NCBI GenBank assembly: GCA_001771585.1
Contig: MEUE01000003.1
Coordinates: 434,001 to 498,000 of the forward strand
DNA from: a candidate division WOR-1 bacterium RIFOXYB2_FULL_46_45
GTDB lineage: Bacteria > Margulisbacteria > WOR-1 > XYC2-FULL-46-14
Length of the DNA stretch: 64,000 nucleotides
Direction of reading: 5' to 3'
Shown: positions 37,599-46,785 of the stretch, in pieces
Layout of the letters: every line of letters begins with the position of its first letter
Numbering within the stretch: the first letter of the stretch is position 1
Translations under genes and position numbers: made by a program
The notes under the pieces: model-generated
Database searches by the model: none
What the model was told of the DNA's origin: nothing
The model's input: only the letters and a program-made list of their open reading frames with translations

Positions 37599-37624
37599 TA
37601 GCACTCAAAGGGAGAGAGTGCTAA
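37598..37624 (+). promoter_or_regulatory. CIRCE operator, perfect consensus
   Basis: TTAGCACTC, nine bases, GAGTGCTAA, ending one base before the hrcA ATG. This is the binding site of HrcA and shows heat-shock control of this operon. Confidence 0.95.
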
Positions 37625-37625
37625 A

Positions 37626-38336
37626 ATGACACCGGAACTGAATAATCGAAAAAACCGCATATTAAAGGCGATCATCGACGACTATATCGACACCGCCATC
37701 CCGGTGGGATCGCGTACTATCTATAAAGAATACATCCAGGATTTCTCCCCCGCCACCATCAGGAATGAGATGGCCGATTTGGAAGAAGAAGGGCTGATTG
37801 AACAACCCCACACCTCCGCCGGGAGGATCCCAACCGACAGCGGCTACCGCCATTTTGTCGACAATATAATGAAAGCAAAACATCTCTCTATTAAAGAGAA
37901 AGAGCTGATCAAAGAGATCGCCTACAACATCAAGCAGGACTTTGACGACGCGCAGGATTCGATCTCACGGATGTTTTCGGAACTGCTCAATTATTTGACC
38001 GTCGTCGTATCTCACAAAAAACAGACCCCCACCACCTCCTATTCCGGAATGTCGCACATGATCAGGCAGCCGGAATTCAAAGATATCGAAAAGACACGGA
38101 AGATCATTGAACTTATCGAACACAAAGAATCCTTGACCGGACTGATCGACGATTACGCCAGGGAAAAAGAAGATTTTAACGTAAAAATAGGATCGGAGAA
38201 CAAAACCAGGGAATTCAAGGAGTATTCGGTCATCGTTACCAACATCAGGAACATTGAAATCGGCATCATCGGCCCGACCAGGATGTCCTATTCCAAAATC
38301 GCCGCTTTGTTCGATTTTTTAAATCAGGAGTTTTAA
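37626..38336 (+). CDS. hrcA: Heat-inducible transcription repressor HrcA, short form
   Basis: The winged-helix domain (PVGSRTIYKEY, SPATIRNEMADLEEEGLIEQPHTSAGRIPT) is well conserved, as is the end (GIIGPTRMSYSKIAALFDFL). The middle dimerisation/GAF-like part is reduced, giving 236 residues against about 340. It represses its own operon, and probably the DUF4145 gene at 4321, through CIRCE. grpE follows directly after the stop with no gap. Confidence 0.95.
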   Translation: MTPELNNRKNRILKAIIDDYIDTAIPVGSRTIYKEYIQDFSPATIRNEMADLEEEGLIEQPHTSAGRIPTDSGYRHFVDNIMKAKHLSIKEKELIKEIAYNIKQDFDDAQDSISRMFSELLNYLTVVVSHKKQTPTTSYSGMSHMIRQPEFKDIEKTRKIIELIEHKESLTGLIDDYAREKEDFNVKIGSENKTREFKEYSVIVTNIRNIEIGIIGPTRMSYSKIAALFDFLNQEF

Positions 38337-38873
38337 ATGAAACCGAAGCCGGAAGAGAAGATCGAAAAAAAAGAGATCAATATCGAGGAATTGCAAAAAA
38401 AATCCGAACATATTGAGCTTGACGAGACCAAAAACCGCCTATTGAGAGCTTTGGCCGACTTTGAAAATTACAAAAAACGGGTGCAGAATGAAAAAGAGGC
38501 ACTGGCCAAGTTCGCCAATGAAACACTGATCCTTGATATGCTCCCGATCCTGGATAATTTCGGCAGGGCACTGGCAGAGGCGGAAAAACAAGGCGGGCCT
38601 GCCTCGCCGCTGGCTCAGCAAGGCGGGCACGAAGAGATCATTAAGGGACTTCTTCTGGTAGAAAAGCAGATGGAAGATGCTTTAAAGAAGTTTGGGGTCT
38701 GCGAAGTTGAAGCCGAAGGTAAAATGTTTGATCCGCATTTTCATGAGGCAATCCAAAAGATTGAATCCGACAAACCGGAAAATACCATAATTGAGGTTAT
38801 GCAAAAAGGATACACGTTGAATGGAAGATTAATCCGACCGGCAATGGTAATAATTTCAAAAGGAGGCAAATAA
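38337..38873 (+). CDS. grpE: Nucleotide exchange factor GrpE
   Basis: It promotes ADP release from DnaK. A long N-terminal coiled coil is followed by [16 protein letters not shown] and the C-terminal beta domain ([27 protein letters not shown]). A segment reading PASPLAQQ, flanked by the 9-base direct repeats CAAGGCGGG (38589-38597 and 38619-38627), is inserted between the coiled coil and the next helix; its absence from usual GrpE suggests a repeat insertion in frame. Confidence 0.94.
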   Translation: MKPKPEEKIEKKEINIEELQKKSEHIELDETKNRLLRALADFENYKKRVQNEKEALAKFANETLILDMLPILDNFGRALAEAEKQGGPASPLAQQGGHEEIIKGLLLVEKQMEDALKKFGVCEVEAEGKMFDPHFHEAIQKIESDKPENTIIEVMQKGYTLNGRLIRPAMVIISKGGK

Positions 38874-38874
38874 A

Positions 38875-40782
38875 ATGGGAAAAATAATCGGTATCGATTT
38901 GGGGACCACAAATTCCTGCGTGGCGGTGATCCAGGGAGGAGAACCGGTCGTCATTCCAAATTCGGAGGGGGGACGCACTACCCCGTCGGTCGTCTCGTTC
39001 CAAAAGGATGAGAGCAAAACGGTCGGCCAGGTGGCAAAAAGGCAGTCGGTCACCAATCCGGAACATACCGTTTTTTCGATAAAACGCTTCATGGGGCGAC
39101 TTTTTTCCGAGGTCAGTTCCGAATTAAAAGAGATCCCCTACAAAGTTAAATCGGGAAAAAACGGCGGCGCGATAGTTGAGGTCTGGGGGAAGGATTTCAC
39201 CCCACCCCAAATTTCGGCAATGGTTTTGCAGAAATTAAAGGCCTCGGCGGAAGAATTTTTGGGTTCAAAAGTAACCCAGGCAGTTATCACCGTTCCCGCC
39301 TACTTTAACGACAGCCAGCGGCAGGCGACCAAAGATGCCGGAGAGATCGCCGGACTTGAAGTTATGCGAATCATCAACGAGCCGACCGCCGCGGCGCTGG
39401 CTTATGGGCTGGATAAAAAGAAAAATGAAAAGATTGTGGTTTACGATCTGGGCGGAGGAACTTTTGACGTTTCGATTCTGGAGATCGGCGACGGAGTATT
39501 TGAAGTAAAATCGACCAACGGCGACACTCATCTGGGCGGCGACGATTTTGACCAAAAGATCATCAACTGGTTGATCGACGAATTCAAAAAGGATCAGGGG
39601 ATTGACCTCTCGAAAGACCGGATGGCAATCCAACGGTTGAAGGAATCGGCCGAAAAGGCAAAGATCGAATTATCTACCACCGTTGAATCGGAAATTAACC
39701 TTCCCTTTATAACCGCCGACCAATCCGGACCAAAACACCTGGTCGTAAAATTTACCCGCGCGAAATTGGAACAACTTTGCGCGGACCTTATTGAAAGATC
39801 GGTTGCCCCCTGCCGCCAGGCATTATCGGACGCGAAATTATCAACAAATGAGATTCATGAAGTGATTCTAGTCGGCGGAATGACCCGAATGCCCGCCGTG
39901 CAGGCAAAAGTAAAAGAAATTTTCGGCAAAGAGCCGCACAAGGGAGTTAACCCGGATGAAGTGGTCGCGATCGGGGCGGCAATCCAGGGAGGAGTTTTGG
40001 GAGGAGATGTAAAAGACCTGGTTCTTCTCGATGTTACTCCTCTGACCCTTGGAATAGAAACGATGGGGAGGGTCATGACCCAGTTGATCGAAAAAAACAC
40101 CACCATCCCAACCTCAAAATCACAGGTCTTCTCAACCGCCGCCGATGGACAGACTTCGGTTGAAATCCATGTCCTGCAGGGAGAGCGACCAATGGCGGCG
40201 GATAACCGAACCTTGGGACAATTTCATCTTGACGGAATTCCACCGGCACAAAGAGGAGTTCCTCAGATTGAAGTTACTTTTGATATCGATGCCAACGGAA
40301 TATTAAATGTTTCTGCGCACGATAAAGGAACCGGAAAAAAACAGAATATTACAATCACCGCTTCTTCCGGCCTGTCAAAAGCCGATATTGAAAAGATGAA
40401 AAAAGAGGCCGAAGCGCATGAGGCGGAAGACAAGACCAAAAAAGAAGAAGTGGAAACCAGAAACCAGGCCGACGGGCTCTCCTATACCGCTGAAAAGACC
40501 ATAAAGGATGCCGGAGAAAAAGTAAAGAAAGAGGACAAAGAAAAGATTGACGCGGAAATTAAGAATGTCCGTGAGGCGCTTAAAGGAACTGACCTCGCCA
40601 AGATCAAACAAGCGACCGAAACCTTGCAACAGGCGCTCTACAAGATCTCCGAGGAGCTGTATAAACAACAACAGGCTCAAGGACCGGCACAAGGACAGCC
40701 CGGACAACCGGAACAGGAGAAAAAAGAGGGAAAGACCGTTGACGCGGAATACGAGATGAAGGATGATAAAGACAAGAAGTAA
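38875..40782 (+). CDS. dnaK: Chaperone DnaK (Hsp70)
   Basis: Full-length Hsp70: ATPase signatures [26 protein letters not shown] and [14 protein letters not shown], the substrate domain and a helical lid, with a Q/G/P-rich tail ending in VDAEYE. It folds and refolds proteins in the cytoplasm with DnaJ and GrpE. AGGAGG lies 8 bases before the ATG. It is the third gene of the CIRCE-controlled operon. Confidence 0.97.
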   Translation: MGKIIGIDLGTTNSCVAVIQGGEPVVIPNSEGGRTTPSVVSFQKDESKTVGQVAKRQSVTNPEHTVFSIKRFMGRLFSEVSSELKEIPYKVKSGKNGGAIVEVWGKDFTPPQISAMVLQKLKASAEEFLGSKVTQAVITVPAYFNDSQRQATKDAGEIAGLEVMRIINEPTAAALAYGLDKKKNEKIVVYDLGGGTFDVSILEIGDGVFEVKSTNGDTHLGGDDFDQKIINWLIDEFKKDQGIDLSKDRMAIQRLKESAEKAKIELSTTVESEINLPFITADQSGPKHLVVKFTRAKLEQLCADLIERSVAPCRQALSDAKLSTNEIHEVILVGGMTRMPAVQAKVKEIFGKEPHKGVNPDEVVAIGAAIQGGVLGGDVKDLVLLDVTPLTLGIETMGRVMTQLIEKNTTIPTSKSQVFSTAADGQTSVEIHVLQGERPMAADNRTLGQFHLDGIPPAQRGVPQIEVTFDIDANGILNVSAHDKGTGKKQNITITASSGLSKADIEKMKKEAEAHEAEDKTKKEEVETRNQADGLSYTAEKTIKDAGEKVKKEDKEKIDAEIKNVREALKGTDLAKIKQATETLQQALYKISEELYKQQQAQGPAQGQPGQPEQEKKEGKTVDAEYEMKDDKDKK

Positions 40783-40784
40783 TA

Positions 40785-40804
40785 CCCCATATTTAAATAT
40801 GGGG
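40785..40804 (+). promoter_or_regulatory. Perfect 20-bp hairpin covering the dnaJ ribosome site
   Basis: CCCCATATTTAAATATGGGG is fully self-complementary. The 3' GGGG, continuing GGGGAAG, is the only ribosome-site-like sequence before the dnaJ ATG (40813). In RNA it would be paired with CCCC. The AU-rich stem could open on heating. Confidence 0.55.
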
Positions 40805-40812
40805 AAGATGTA

Positions 40813-41922
40813 ATGCCAGCCAAAGACTATTATAGTATTCTTGGCGTATCAAAGAGCGCGTCACCGGACGAAATCAAAAAAGCATTTCGTTCCGCGGCGC
40901 GCAAGTACCATCCGGATGTAAATAAAGCTCCCGACGCGGCACAAAAATTCAAAGAATTGAACGAGGCCTACCAGGTCCTCTCTGATCCAAAAAAGAAACA
41001 ACAATACGATACCTTTGGTTCTGCCGGTCCGGGAGCGGGGGGCTTTGGCGGAGGCGGAGGAGGCTTTGATTTTAGCGGTTTTGATTTTGGAGGCGGAGGA
41101 GCGCAGGGGTTTGAAGGTTTCTCCGATATCTTTGAAACTTTCTTTGGCGGAACTCCGGGAAGAGGCCGGCGTTCATCCGGACAAGAACGGGGATCGGACC
41201 TGCGCTACGATCTGACAATTACACTAAAAGACGCGGCGACCGGGATAGAAGTCGAATTGGACATTTCGCATATGACCGCCTGTCAAACTTGCAAAGGTTC
41301 CGGAGCAAAACCGGGGAGCAAAGCGCAAAAATGTTCCACTTGCGGAGGCGCCGGACAAGTCCGGCAAGCCCAGCGGACTATTTTGGGAAGCTTCACATCA
41401 ATTGTCACCTGTCCGCAATGTCACGGACAGGGAGAAACCATCTCATCCCCCTGCCCCGCTTGCCATGGACAGGGGCGCAGTAAAACCTCGCATCGGGTAA
41501 AGGTAAAAGTACCGCCCGGAATTGACTCGGGACATCAGTTGAGAGTCGCCGGAGCCGGAAATGCCGGAGCAAAAAATGGAGCTCCCGGCGATCTATATGT
41601 TTTTATCACCGTCAAAGAAGACCCAAAATTCGAACGGGAAGGGGCCGATCTTTTATACAAAGTAAAAATTCCCTATGTGAAGGCGGTTTTGGGGGGAGAG
41701 ATCGAAGCGCCGACTCTAATTGACGGCCAGGCGGCGGTCAGGATCCCTCCCGGCACCGAGAACGGAACCACTTTCCGCCTAAAGGGAAAAGGGATGCCCA
41801 ATCTGCAACAGTACGGGCGGGGAGACCTCTACGTCCGGGTTGAGGTTGACATACCGCGGCATCTGGACGGCAAACAAGAAGAGCTCTTGCGGCAATTTGG
41901 GAAGCTGCGCGGGGAAGTTTGA
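40813..41922 (+). CDS. dnaJ: Chaperone protein DnaJ
   Basis: J domain with the HPD motif (YHPDVNK), a Gly/Phe-rich region, four CxxCxGxG zinc motifs ([32 protein letters not shown]) and the C-terminal substrate domain. It delivers substrates to DnaK. The ribosome site lies in the hairpin described at 40785. The stop codon overlaps the -35 box of the next promoter. Confidence 0.97.
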   Translation: MPAKDYYSILGVSKSASPDEIKKAFRSAARKYHPDVNKAPDAAQKFKELNEAYQVLSDPKKKQQYDTFGSAGPGAGGFGGGGGGFDFSGFDFGGGGAQGFEGFSDIFETFFGGTPGRGRRSSGQERGSDLRYDLTITLKDAATGIEVELDISHMTACQTCKGSGAKPGSKAQKCSTCGGAGQVRQAQRTILGSFTSIVTCPQCHGQGETISSPCPACHGQGRSKTSHRVKVKVPPGIDSGHQLRVAGAGNAGAKNGAPGDLYVFITVKEDPKFEREGADLLYKVKIPYVKAVLGGEIEAPTLIDGQAAVRIPPGTENGTTFRLKGKGMPNLQQYGRGDLYVRVEVDIPRHLDGKQEELLRQFGKLRGEV

Positions 41923-41948
41923 CAAAATAAATAATCGAGTGATATAAT
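41919..41948 (+). promoter_or_regulatory. Promoter of the second small coiled-coil gene
   Basis: TTGACA (41919-41924), 18 bases, TATAAT (41943-41948); the ATG follows after 9 bases, as in the paralogue at 28335. Confidence 0.75.
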
Positions 41949-41957
41949 AATTTCACT

Positions 41958-42221
41958 ATGGCATTAACTAAAAAAGACAGAGAAAATCTTCTAAGCGACT
42001 TTAAAGCCGTTTTCGCAACCAAAGATGACCTTCAAGAAGTCAAAGCAGAACTAAAAGAAGTCAAAGCAGAATTAAAAGAATTTAAAAATGATACCCTTAA
42101 CGGCCAGGATAAAATTCTCAAACAATTGAGTGACTTACGCACCGACAAGCTGATGCTTATCTCCCGCAATCGCGAGCACGAAGAGAGAATCGTTCGGCTG
42201 GAGCAAAAGGTGCTGGTTTAA
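41958..42221 (+). CDS. Small coiled-coil protein, 87 residues (paralogue of the gene at 28335)
   Basis: Same start (MALTKKDRENL) and end (KVLV) as the first copy, again preceded by its own TATAAT at 9 bases. The middle contains a 21-base tandem duplication that repeats the heptad-like unit EVKAELK, which lengthens the coiled coil by full turns. The function is unknown. Confidence 0.75.
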   Translation: MALTKKDRENLLSDFKAVFATKDDLQEVKAELKEVKAELKEFKNDTLNGQDKILKQLSDLRTDKLMLISRNREHEERIVRLEQKVLV

Positions 42222-42243
42222 GTTCCGATTCGCATGCTTTTAT

Positions 42244-42981
42244 ATGCAACGCTTTTTTATCGCGCCATCACAAATTAACAATAATATCGCGGAAATAACC
42301 GGCTCCGACGCCAGGCAAATCCAAAAAGTCCTGCGCAGTAAGATTGGCGATAAACTGATTGTTTGCGATGGAACGGAAAAAGCCTACGATGCCGAAATTT
42401 CCGCCATCAATAAAGGCACCGTATCTTTAAAGATTCTGCGGGAATTGAATGAGGAAACCGAATCGACCGCAAAAATTACTCTTGCCCAATGCCTGCCGAA
42501 GGGATCGAAGATGGATTTTATCATCCAAAAATCGGTTGAGCTGGGAGTGTTTGATATAATTCCCATCATATCTGAGAGATCGATTCCCAAGATCAGCGAT
42601 AAATCCGAGAAGAAACAGGAGCGCTGGCAGAAAATTGCGAAAGAAGCCGCCGAACAATCGGGACGTTTGATTATTCCTCAAGTTCATCCGATCCAATCGT
42701 TTGATGATCTTTTGAAATCATCGAATAAATATGATTTAAAAATGATCCCGTGGGAATTGGAAAAAGAAAACCGCCTTCGGGCGAAATTGCAAATGGTAGG
42801 GACAGGTCGCGACCTGTCCCTACTGATTATCGTTGGCCCCGAAGGCGGTTTTTCGCAAAATGAAATCAAATCCGCCAAATCCGCCGGATTTATCCCGATA
42901 ACATTGGGCAAAAGAATCCTCCGTACCGAAACTGCACCAATCGCGATATTATCAAATATCTTCTATGAACTTGATTCATGA
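42244..42981 (+). CDS. rsmE: 16S rRNA (uracil-1498-N3)-methyltransferase
   Basis: SPOUT-family enzyme methylating U1498 of 16S rRNA. The SAM-binding knot region is IIVGPEGGFSQNEI and LGKRILRTETAPI. The PUA-like N terminus (MQRFFI) is present. A 28-bp perfect palindrome at 42796-42823 is inserted in frame and encodes VGTGRDLSL just before the IVGPEGG strand. It overlaps mtaB by 4 bases (ATGA). Confidence 0.93.
   Translation: MQRFFIAPSQINNNIAEITGSDARQIQKVLRSKIGDKLIVCDGTEKAYDAEISAINKGTVSLKILRELNEETESTAKITLAQCLPKGSKMDFIIQKSVELGVFDIIPIISERSIPKISDKSEKKQERWQKIAKEAAEQSGRLIIPQVHPIQSFDDLLKSSNKYDLKMIPWELEKENRLRAKLQMVGTGRDLSLLIIVGPEGGFSQNEIKSAKSAGFIPITLGKRILRTETAPIAILSNIFYELDS
42796..42823. repeat. 28-bp perfect palindrome inside rsmE
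   Basis: GTAGGGACAGGTCG followed by its exact complement. It is of the same style as the sir element and keeps the reading frame. Confidence 0.85.
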
Positions 42982-44108
42982 AAAAAATAGCTTTTTACAC
43001 CCTCGGCTGCCGCGCAAACCAATATGAAACCGATGTGTTAAAACGGCAATTCCCCGATTGTGAAATCGTCGAACCCTTCAAAGAAAAAGCCGACGTCATT
43101 GTAATTAATTCCTGCGTCGTCACCCATGACGCCGAACGCAAATCCCGCCAGGCGATCCGCCGCGCCTTAAGAGAGGCAAAAGAGGTCTATTTAACCGGTT
43201 GTTATTCCAAATTAAACAAAGTAACAATTGACGGAGTTAAGATATTGGAAAAGAAAGAATGGAAAAACGCAAAAACAAGCAGGGTGCGCGCCAACTTGAT
43301 GATCGAGAACGGCTGCGAAAACTTTTGCGCCTATTGCATCGTCCCATACGTCCGCGGAAAAATCAGAAGCCGCAATCCAAAGGATGTTCTTTGCGAAGCG
43401 CAGGAGATGGTAAAAAACGGGGCTCGGGAGATTGTTTTGACCGGAATAAACCTGGGAGCATACCAACATTCTTTAATGGGTCTTATAAAAGAACTGGCAA
43501 AGATAAAAGAACTTCTGCGCATCCGCTTAAGTTCTATCGAACCAATGTATGTGACAGATGAATTGATTGAAACCGTCGCCAAAACCCCCAAAGCCTGCCG
43601 CTTTTTCCATATTCCGCTCCAATGCGGGGACGATCAACTCCTAAAATCGATGGGAAGAATCTATACCGCAAAAGAATACATAAATATAATCCATAAAATA
43701 AGAAAAGCAATCTCGGAATGCGGCATCTCTACGGATATAATAGTTGGACTCCCGGGAGAAGACGAAAAGGCCTTCAACAACACCGTAAAGCTCGTTAACG
43801 AGCTTAAGTTCTCAAACATGCATCTTTTCCCCTATTCCAAGAGAAATGGAACCAGGGCAGCTACTATGCCCAATCAGGTATATCCCAAGATTATTAAAAG
43901 AAGAATGCTAAAACTTCAAAAATTAAAAGAAAAATATTCAAATCAGTTTAGAAATAAATATATTGGGAAAGAAGTAGAGATTTTAGTTGAACAACCAGGA
44001 GAAGGATTGACAGATAACTTTATTAGAGTAAGATTTAAAGACATAAAAAATCGTACGGGAAAAATTAAAAAAATACCTTTATACTCGAATTCTATCTCAA
44101 ATCAATAA
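42978..44108 (+). CDS. mtaB: tRNA (N6-threonylcarbamoyladenosine(37)-C2)-methylthiotransferase
   Basis: Radical-SAM methylthiotransferase with the N-terminal UPF0004 domain cysteines (LGCRAN, NSCVV, TGCYSK) and the SAM cluster CENFCAYC. It forms ms2t6A in tRNA. At 376 residues it is somewhat short, but TRAM-like sequence is visible near the end (GKEVEILVEQPGEG). From about 43860 on the coding sequence is much more AT-rich than before, which may mark a recombination boundary. Start coupled to rsmE. Confidence 0.9.
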   Translation: MKKIAFYTLGCRANQYETDVLKRQFPDCEIVEPFKEKADVIVINSCVVTHDAERKSRQAIRRALREAKEVYLTGCYSKLNKVTIDGVKILEKKEWKNAKTSRVRANLMIENGCENFCAYCIVPYVRGKIRSRNPKDVLCEAQEMVKNGAREIVLTGINLGAYQHSLMGLIKELAKIKELLRIRLSSIEPMYVTDELIETVAKTPKACRFFHIPLQCGDDQLLKSMGRIYTAKEYINIIHKIRKAISECGISTDIIVGLPGEDEKAFNNTVKLVNELKFSNMHLFPYSKRNGTRAATMPNQVYPKIIKRRMLKLQKLKEKYSNQFRNKYIGKEVEILVEQPGEGLTDNFIRVRFKDIKNRTGKIKKIPLYSNSISNQ

Positions 44109-44230
44109 TCCCGAACGAATTCTAATGGGATGGTCTCAAATAAAAGTCTCAAATCCTCGAATTTAATCTCGAAGCTTGAAAGGGTTCGGGAAATGATTTT
44201 GGGGATTCGAGCTCTTAATTCGGGACCCAT
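44102..44230 (-). CDS. Possible small ORF, 42 residues
   Basis: On the minus strand an open frame without low complexity begins at ATG 44230 (MGPELRARIPK) and ends within the last codons of mtaB. No ribosome site or promoter is evident, and the frame stays open further upstream. The region also has repeated ATTCGA words and may be a structured non-coding piece. I list it only as a candidate. Confidence 0.2.
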   Translation of the reverse strand: MGPELRARIPKIISRTLSSFEIKFEDLRLLFETIPLEFVRDY

Positions 44231-44277
44231 CCTATTCGCATTGATTCGAGAAGTTGATTCGTGATTTACAAAAGAAT

Positions 44278-44334
44278 CGGGAGCCTAATCCCCTTAAAGT
44301 ATCCTTGTTCCCTTTAAGAAAATAAAGGCTCCCG
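44278..44334 (-). terminator. Long-stem terminator of the outer membrane protein gene
   Basis: CGGGAGCCT and AGGCTCCCG form a 9-bp stem, with an inner CTTAAAG/CTTTAAG pair, followed on the minus strand by ATTCTTTTG. It lies 6 bases after the stop of the gene at 44340. Confidence 0.6.
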
Positions 44335-44339
44335 AGTTC

Positions 44340-45053
44340 TTATAACGTAATTGCTTGGCCTACAGATATGGTCAACCCTTTTGCCGAACGAGGAGTTTTT
44401 GAATCTCCTGTTCTCAAGATTGAGTATCCAAGTTCCAGGCAGGTGTCACTGCCCAGACCGATGTTGCCGGCAATCCCGAAAGCGACCTGACCGCCGATGG
44501 AACCGGAAGTCTGCCCTGAGCGATAAACCAGATAGTTGATACCGCCTGACAGGTAGGACTTGATTCCACCCAGAAGGTCCGCGGGAAGATTGATGACGCC
44601 GTCAAGATAAATTGGAATACCTTTGAACGACACATCATTGGTATCATTCCCCGAAAACACTCCCAAGCCGAGCTTATACTTCACGGAATCCGCCGATAAA
44701 CCGACGATCGATCCCAATCCCAACGGATCGGGTAACACGATATTACCGCGGCCAAAAAGGATGGATTTATTCATCAAATAGCCAACGTTAATATCCGTAT
44801 TCAATCCCCATCCAAACAACCCGGACGAAGGAGCAGGAGCTACCCTTGCCGGTGGTGGCGGAGGAGGAACAGCAACCGGTGGCGGAGCGATCGGTCTTAT
44901 TGCTTTCGGCGCAACTTTTTTCGCCGGAACTTTCTTTACAACCTTTTTCTTAACGACTTTGGTTGTCTTTTTAACCGTCGCCGCGTCAGCCATCGGAGCC
45001 GCGATCGTCAATACAAATGCGAATACTGCGATTAATGCGATTAATTTCTTCAT
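44340..45053 (-). CDS. Exported outer-membrane beta-barrel-like protein with Lys/Pro-rich linker
   Basis: A signal peptide (KKLIALIAVFAFVLTIAAP) ending in ADA is followed by a Lys-rich stretch (KKTTKVVKKKVVKKV), a proline stretch with six consecutive prolines, and about 150 residues of Gly-rich alternating strands as in small outer-membrane barrels (LNTDINVGYLM, YLSGGINYLVY, GQVAFGIAGNIGLG). The basic linker may bind peptidoglycan or surface polymer. AGGAGG lies 9 bases before the ATG. This protein supports the view that the organism has an outer membrane. Confidence 0.75.
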   Translation of the reverse strand: MKKLIALIAVFAFVLTIAAPMADAATVKKTTKVVKKKVVKKVPAKKVAPKAIRPIAPPPVAVPPPPPPARVAPAPSSGLFGWGLNTDINVGYLMNKSILFGRGNIVLPDPLGLGSIVGLSADSVKYKLGLGVFSGNDTNDVSFKGIPIYLDGVINLPADLLGGIKSYLSGGINYLVYRSGQTSGSIGGQVAFGIAGNIGLGSDTCLELGYSILRTGDSKTPRSAKGLTISVGQAITL

Positions 45054-45106
45054 TATTATTTCACCTCCTGTTTTGCCTAATTGGCGTATGTTAGCTTACA
45101 TATATA

Positions 45107-45907
45107 TTAATTGGGTGTCAAGAGGGAATTTTGCGCTAGCGCCTCAAATTCGGCAAGGGAAAGGGTTTCCGGACGTCTTTTGGGATCAACTCCCGCCTTG
45201 TCCCAATCAATTCCGTATTCTTCAAGCGAATTGGAGAGAATTTTTCTCCGTTCTGAAAAAGCTCTTCTCACCATTTGCTGGTTAATACGATATAGGGGCC
45301 GGTCATAAAACTTCAGGACAATCACAGCCGAGGAGACCTCCGGCCAGGGATAAAAAGAACGCTTTGAGATTAATGAGTTTATTTCGGCGGCGGCATTGTT
45401 CTGGATAAAGACCGCGAAAGAACCGTAGCTTTTTGTTCCCGGTTTGGCGGTAATCCGCTCCGCCACCTCTTTTTGGACCGTTAAAACCGCCAGCGACACT
45501 CTCCCCCTCCACCCTTCTATCAGCTTTTCGACGATCGGAGCGGTTATGTAATACGGCAGGTTTCCCGCCACTTTGAATTTTAAAAGATCGGAGGGCGGAT
45601 CCCATTCCAAAATGCTCGCCCGGATAATTTCAACATTCTTCCATGCAGCCAAAACTTTTTTTGAGATTAAAACCATGTCCGGATCGGTATCGATCGCGAT
45701 AATCTTTTTCGCGCGCTTGGCGAGCTCTCCCGTCAAAACTCCCAGCCCCGAACCGATTTCAATTACAATATCGTCGGAATTTAATTCGGCCGCGGCAACA
45801 ATTCTCTCCAGAACTTGCGGATCAACCAGAAAATTCTGCCCCAGCCGCTTCTTTGGAAAAAGGTTGTAGGAGGCAAGCAGTTCCCTGGTTATTTTATACA
45901 AAGACAT
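45107..45907 (-). CDS. rsmA: 16S rRNA (adenine-1518/1519-N6)-dimethyltransferase
   Basis: KsgA family: KRLGQNFLVD at the start, the SAM loop EIGSGLGVLT, the catalytic NLPYYI and the C-terminal helical domain. It dimethylates two adenines in the 3' end of 16S rRNA. It is the last gene of the minus-strand group pilT-lipA-aminotransferase-pdxA-rsmA and overlaps pdxA by 19 bases. Confidence 0.94.
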   Translation of the reverse strand: MSLYKITRELLASYNLFPKKRLGQNFLVDPQVLERIVAAAELNSDDIVIEIGSGLGVLTGELAKRAKKIIAIDTDPDMVLISKKVLAAWKNVEIIRASILEWDPPSDLLKFKVAGNLPYYITAPIVEKLIEGWRGRVSLAVLTVQKEVAERITAKPGTKSYGSFAVFIQNNAAAEINSLISKRSFYPWPEVSSAVIVLKFYDRPLYRINQQMVRRAFSERRKILSNSLEEYGIDWDKAGVDPKRRPETLSLAEFEALAQNSLLTPN

Positions 45908-46785
45908 TCCGCAACCTTTATGGCCCGTATTAAAGAAGAGGGATCGGCCATGTTTTTACCGGCAATGTCAAAGCCGGTCCCGTGGTCGACCGAAGTCCTG
46001 ATAATCGGAAGCCCGATCGTAACGTTTACCGCCTTGTTGAAAGCCAAAAGTTTTATGGGGATCAACCCCTGGTCGTGGTACATGGCGACGACAAGATCGT
46101 ACTTGCCGTTTTTAGCCGCGTTAAAAAGCGTGTCTGCCGGAAACGGCCCTTCAACGCTTATTCCCAATTTTCGCGCCGCGGCAATCGCCGGAATAATTTT
46201 TCGCTTCTCTTCGTCTCCCAAAAGCCCTTTCTCCCCCGCGTGCGGATTAAGCCCCGCCACCGCGATCCGCGCGGATTTGCGGGCCCGGTGCGCCAGTTTG
46301 ATCACGTTTAATATTCTTTCTTTGGTTATTTTTTTTGAAACCTGATTGAGAGGAATGTGGGTGGTGGCCAGAACAACCCAAAACGGGTCGGCGACAAACA
46401 TCATCGCGTAATTTTTGGTCCTGGTCCTCTTCGCGAAAAATTCGGTGTGGCCGGCAAAACGATAGCCGGCTTTGTTTATTGCCGCTTTACTGATCGGAGC
46501 GGTAGCAATCGCCGAAATTTCTTTCTTCAGCGCCAGCTCTACCGCTTTTTCTAAATATTCCATTGAGGCGCGCCCGGGAGACCAGCGGGGATTAGAAATA
46601 TCCATCACATTGATTACGCCGCGGACAAATTTCGCTTCGGAAACTTTTTTGATCTTATTGACGCGGGGTCCAAGCAGGGCGGCGGAACCGATAACAAAAG
46701 CGTGAAGCTTTGAATTTTGTAACGCCTTAACACAAATCTCGGGACCAATCCCGGTCGGGTCCCCCATTGTAACCGCTACGACCAT
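45889..46785 (-). CDS. pdxA: 4-hydroxythreonine-4-phosphate dehydrogenase
   Basis: PdxA-type enzyme of pyridoxal phosphate synthesis: VTMGDPTGIGPE at the start, metal ligands in AGHTEF, MYHDQG and RTSVDHG. The length of 298 is a little below the usual 320-330. It overlaps both neighbours. Some relatives act in other pathways (PdxA2), and no other pyridoxine genes are nearby, so the pathway assignment rests on family alone. Confidence 0.9.
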   Translation of the reverse strand: MVVAVTMGDPTGIGPEICVKALQNSKLHAFVIGSAALLGPRVNKIKKVSEAKFVRGVINVMDISNPRWSPGRASMEYLEKAVELALKKEISAIATAPISKAAINKAGYRFAGHTEFFAKRTRTKNYAMMFVADPFWVVLATTHIPLNQVSKKITKERILNVIKLAHRARKSARIAVAGLNPHAGEKGLLGDEEKRKIIPAIAAARKLGISVEGPFPADTLFNAAKNGKYDLVVAMYHDQGLIPIKLLAFNKAVNVTIGLPIIRTSVDHGTGFDIAGKNMADPSSLIRAIKVAECLCIK

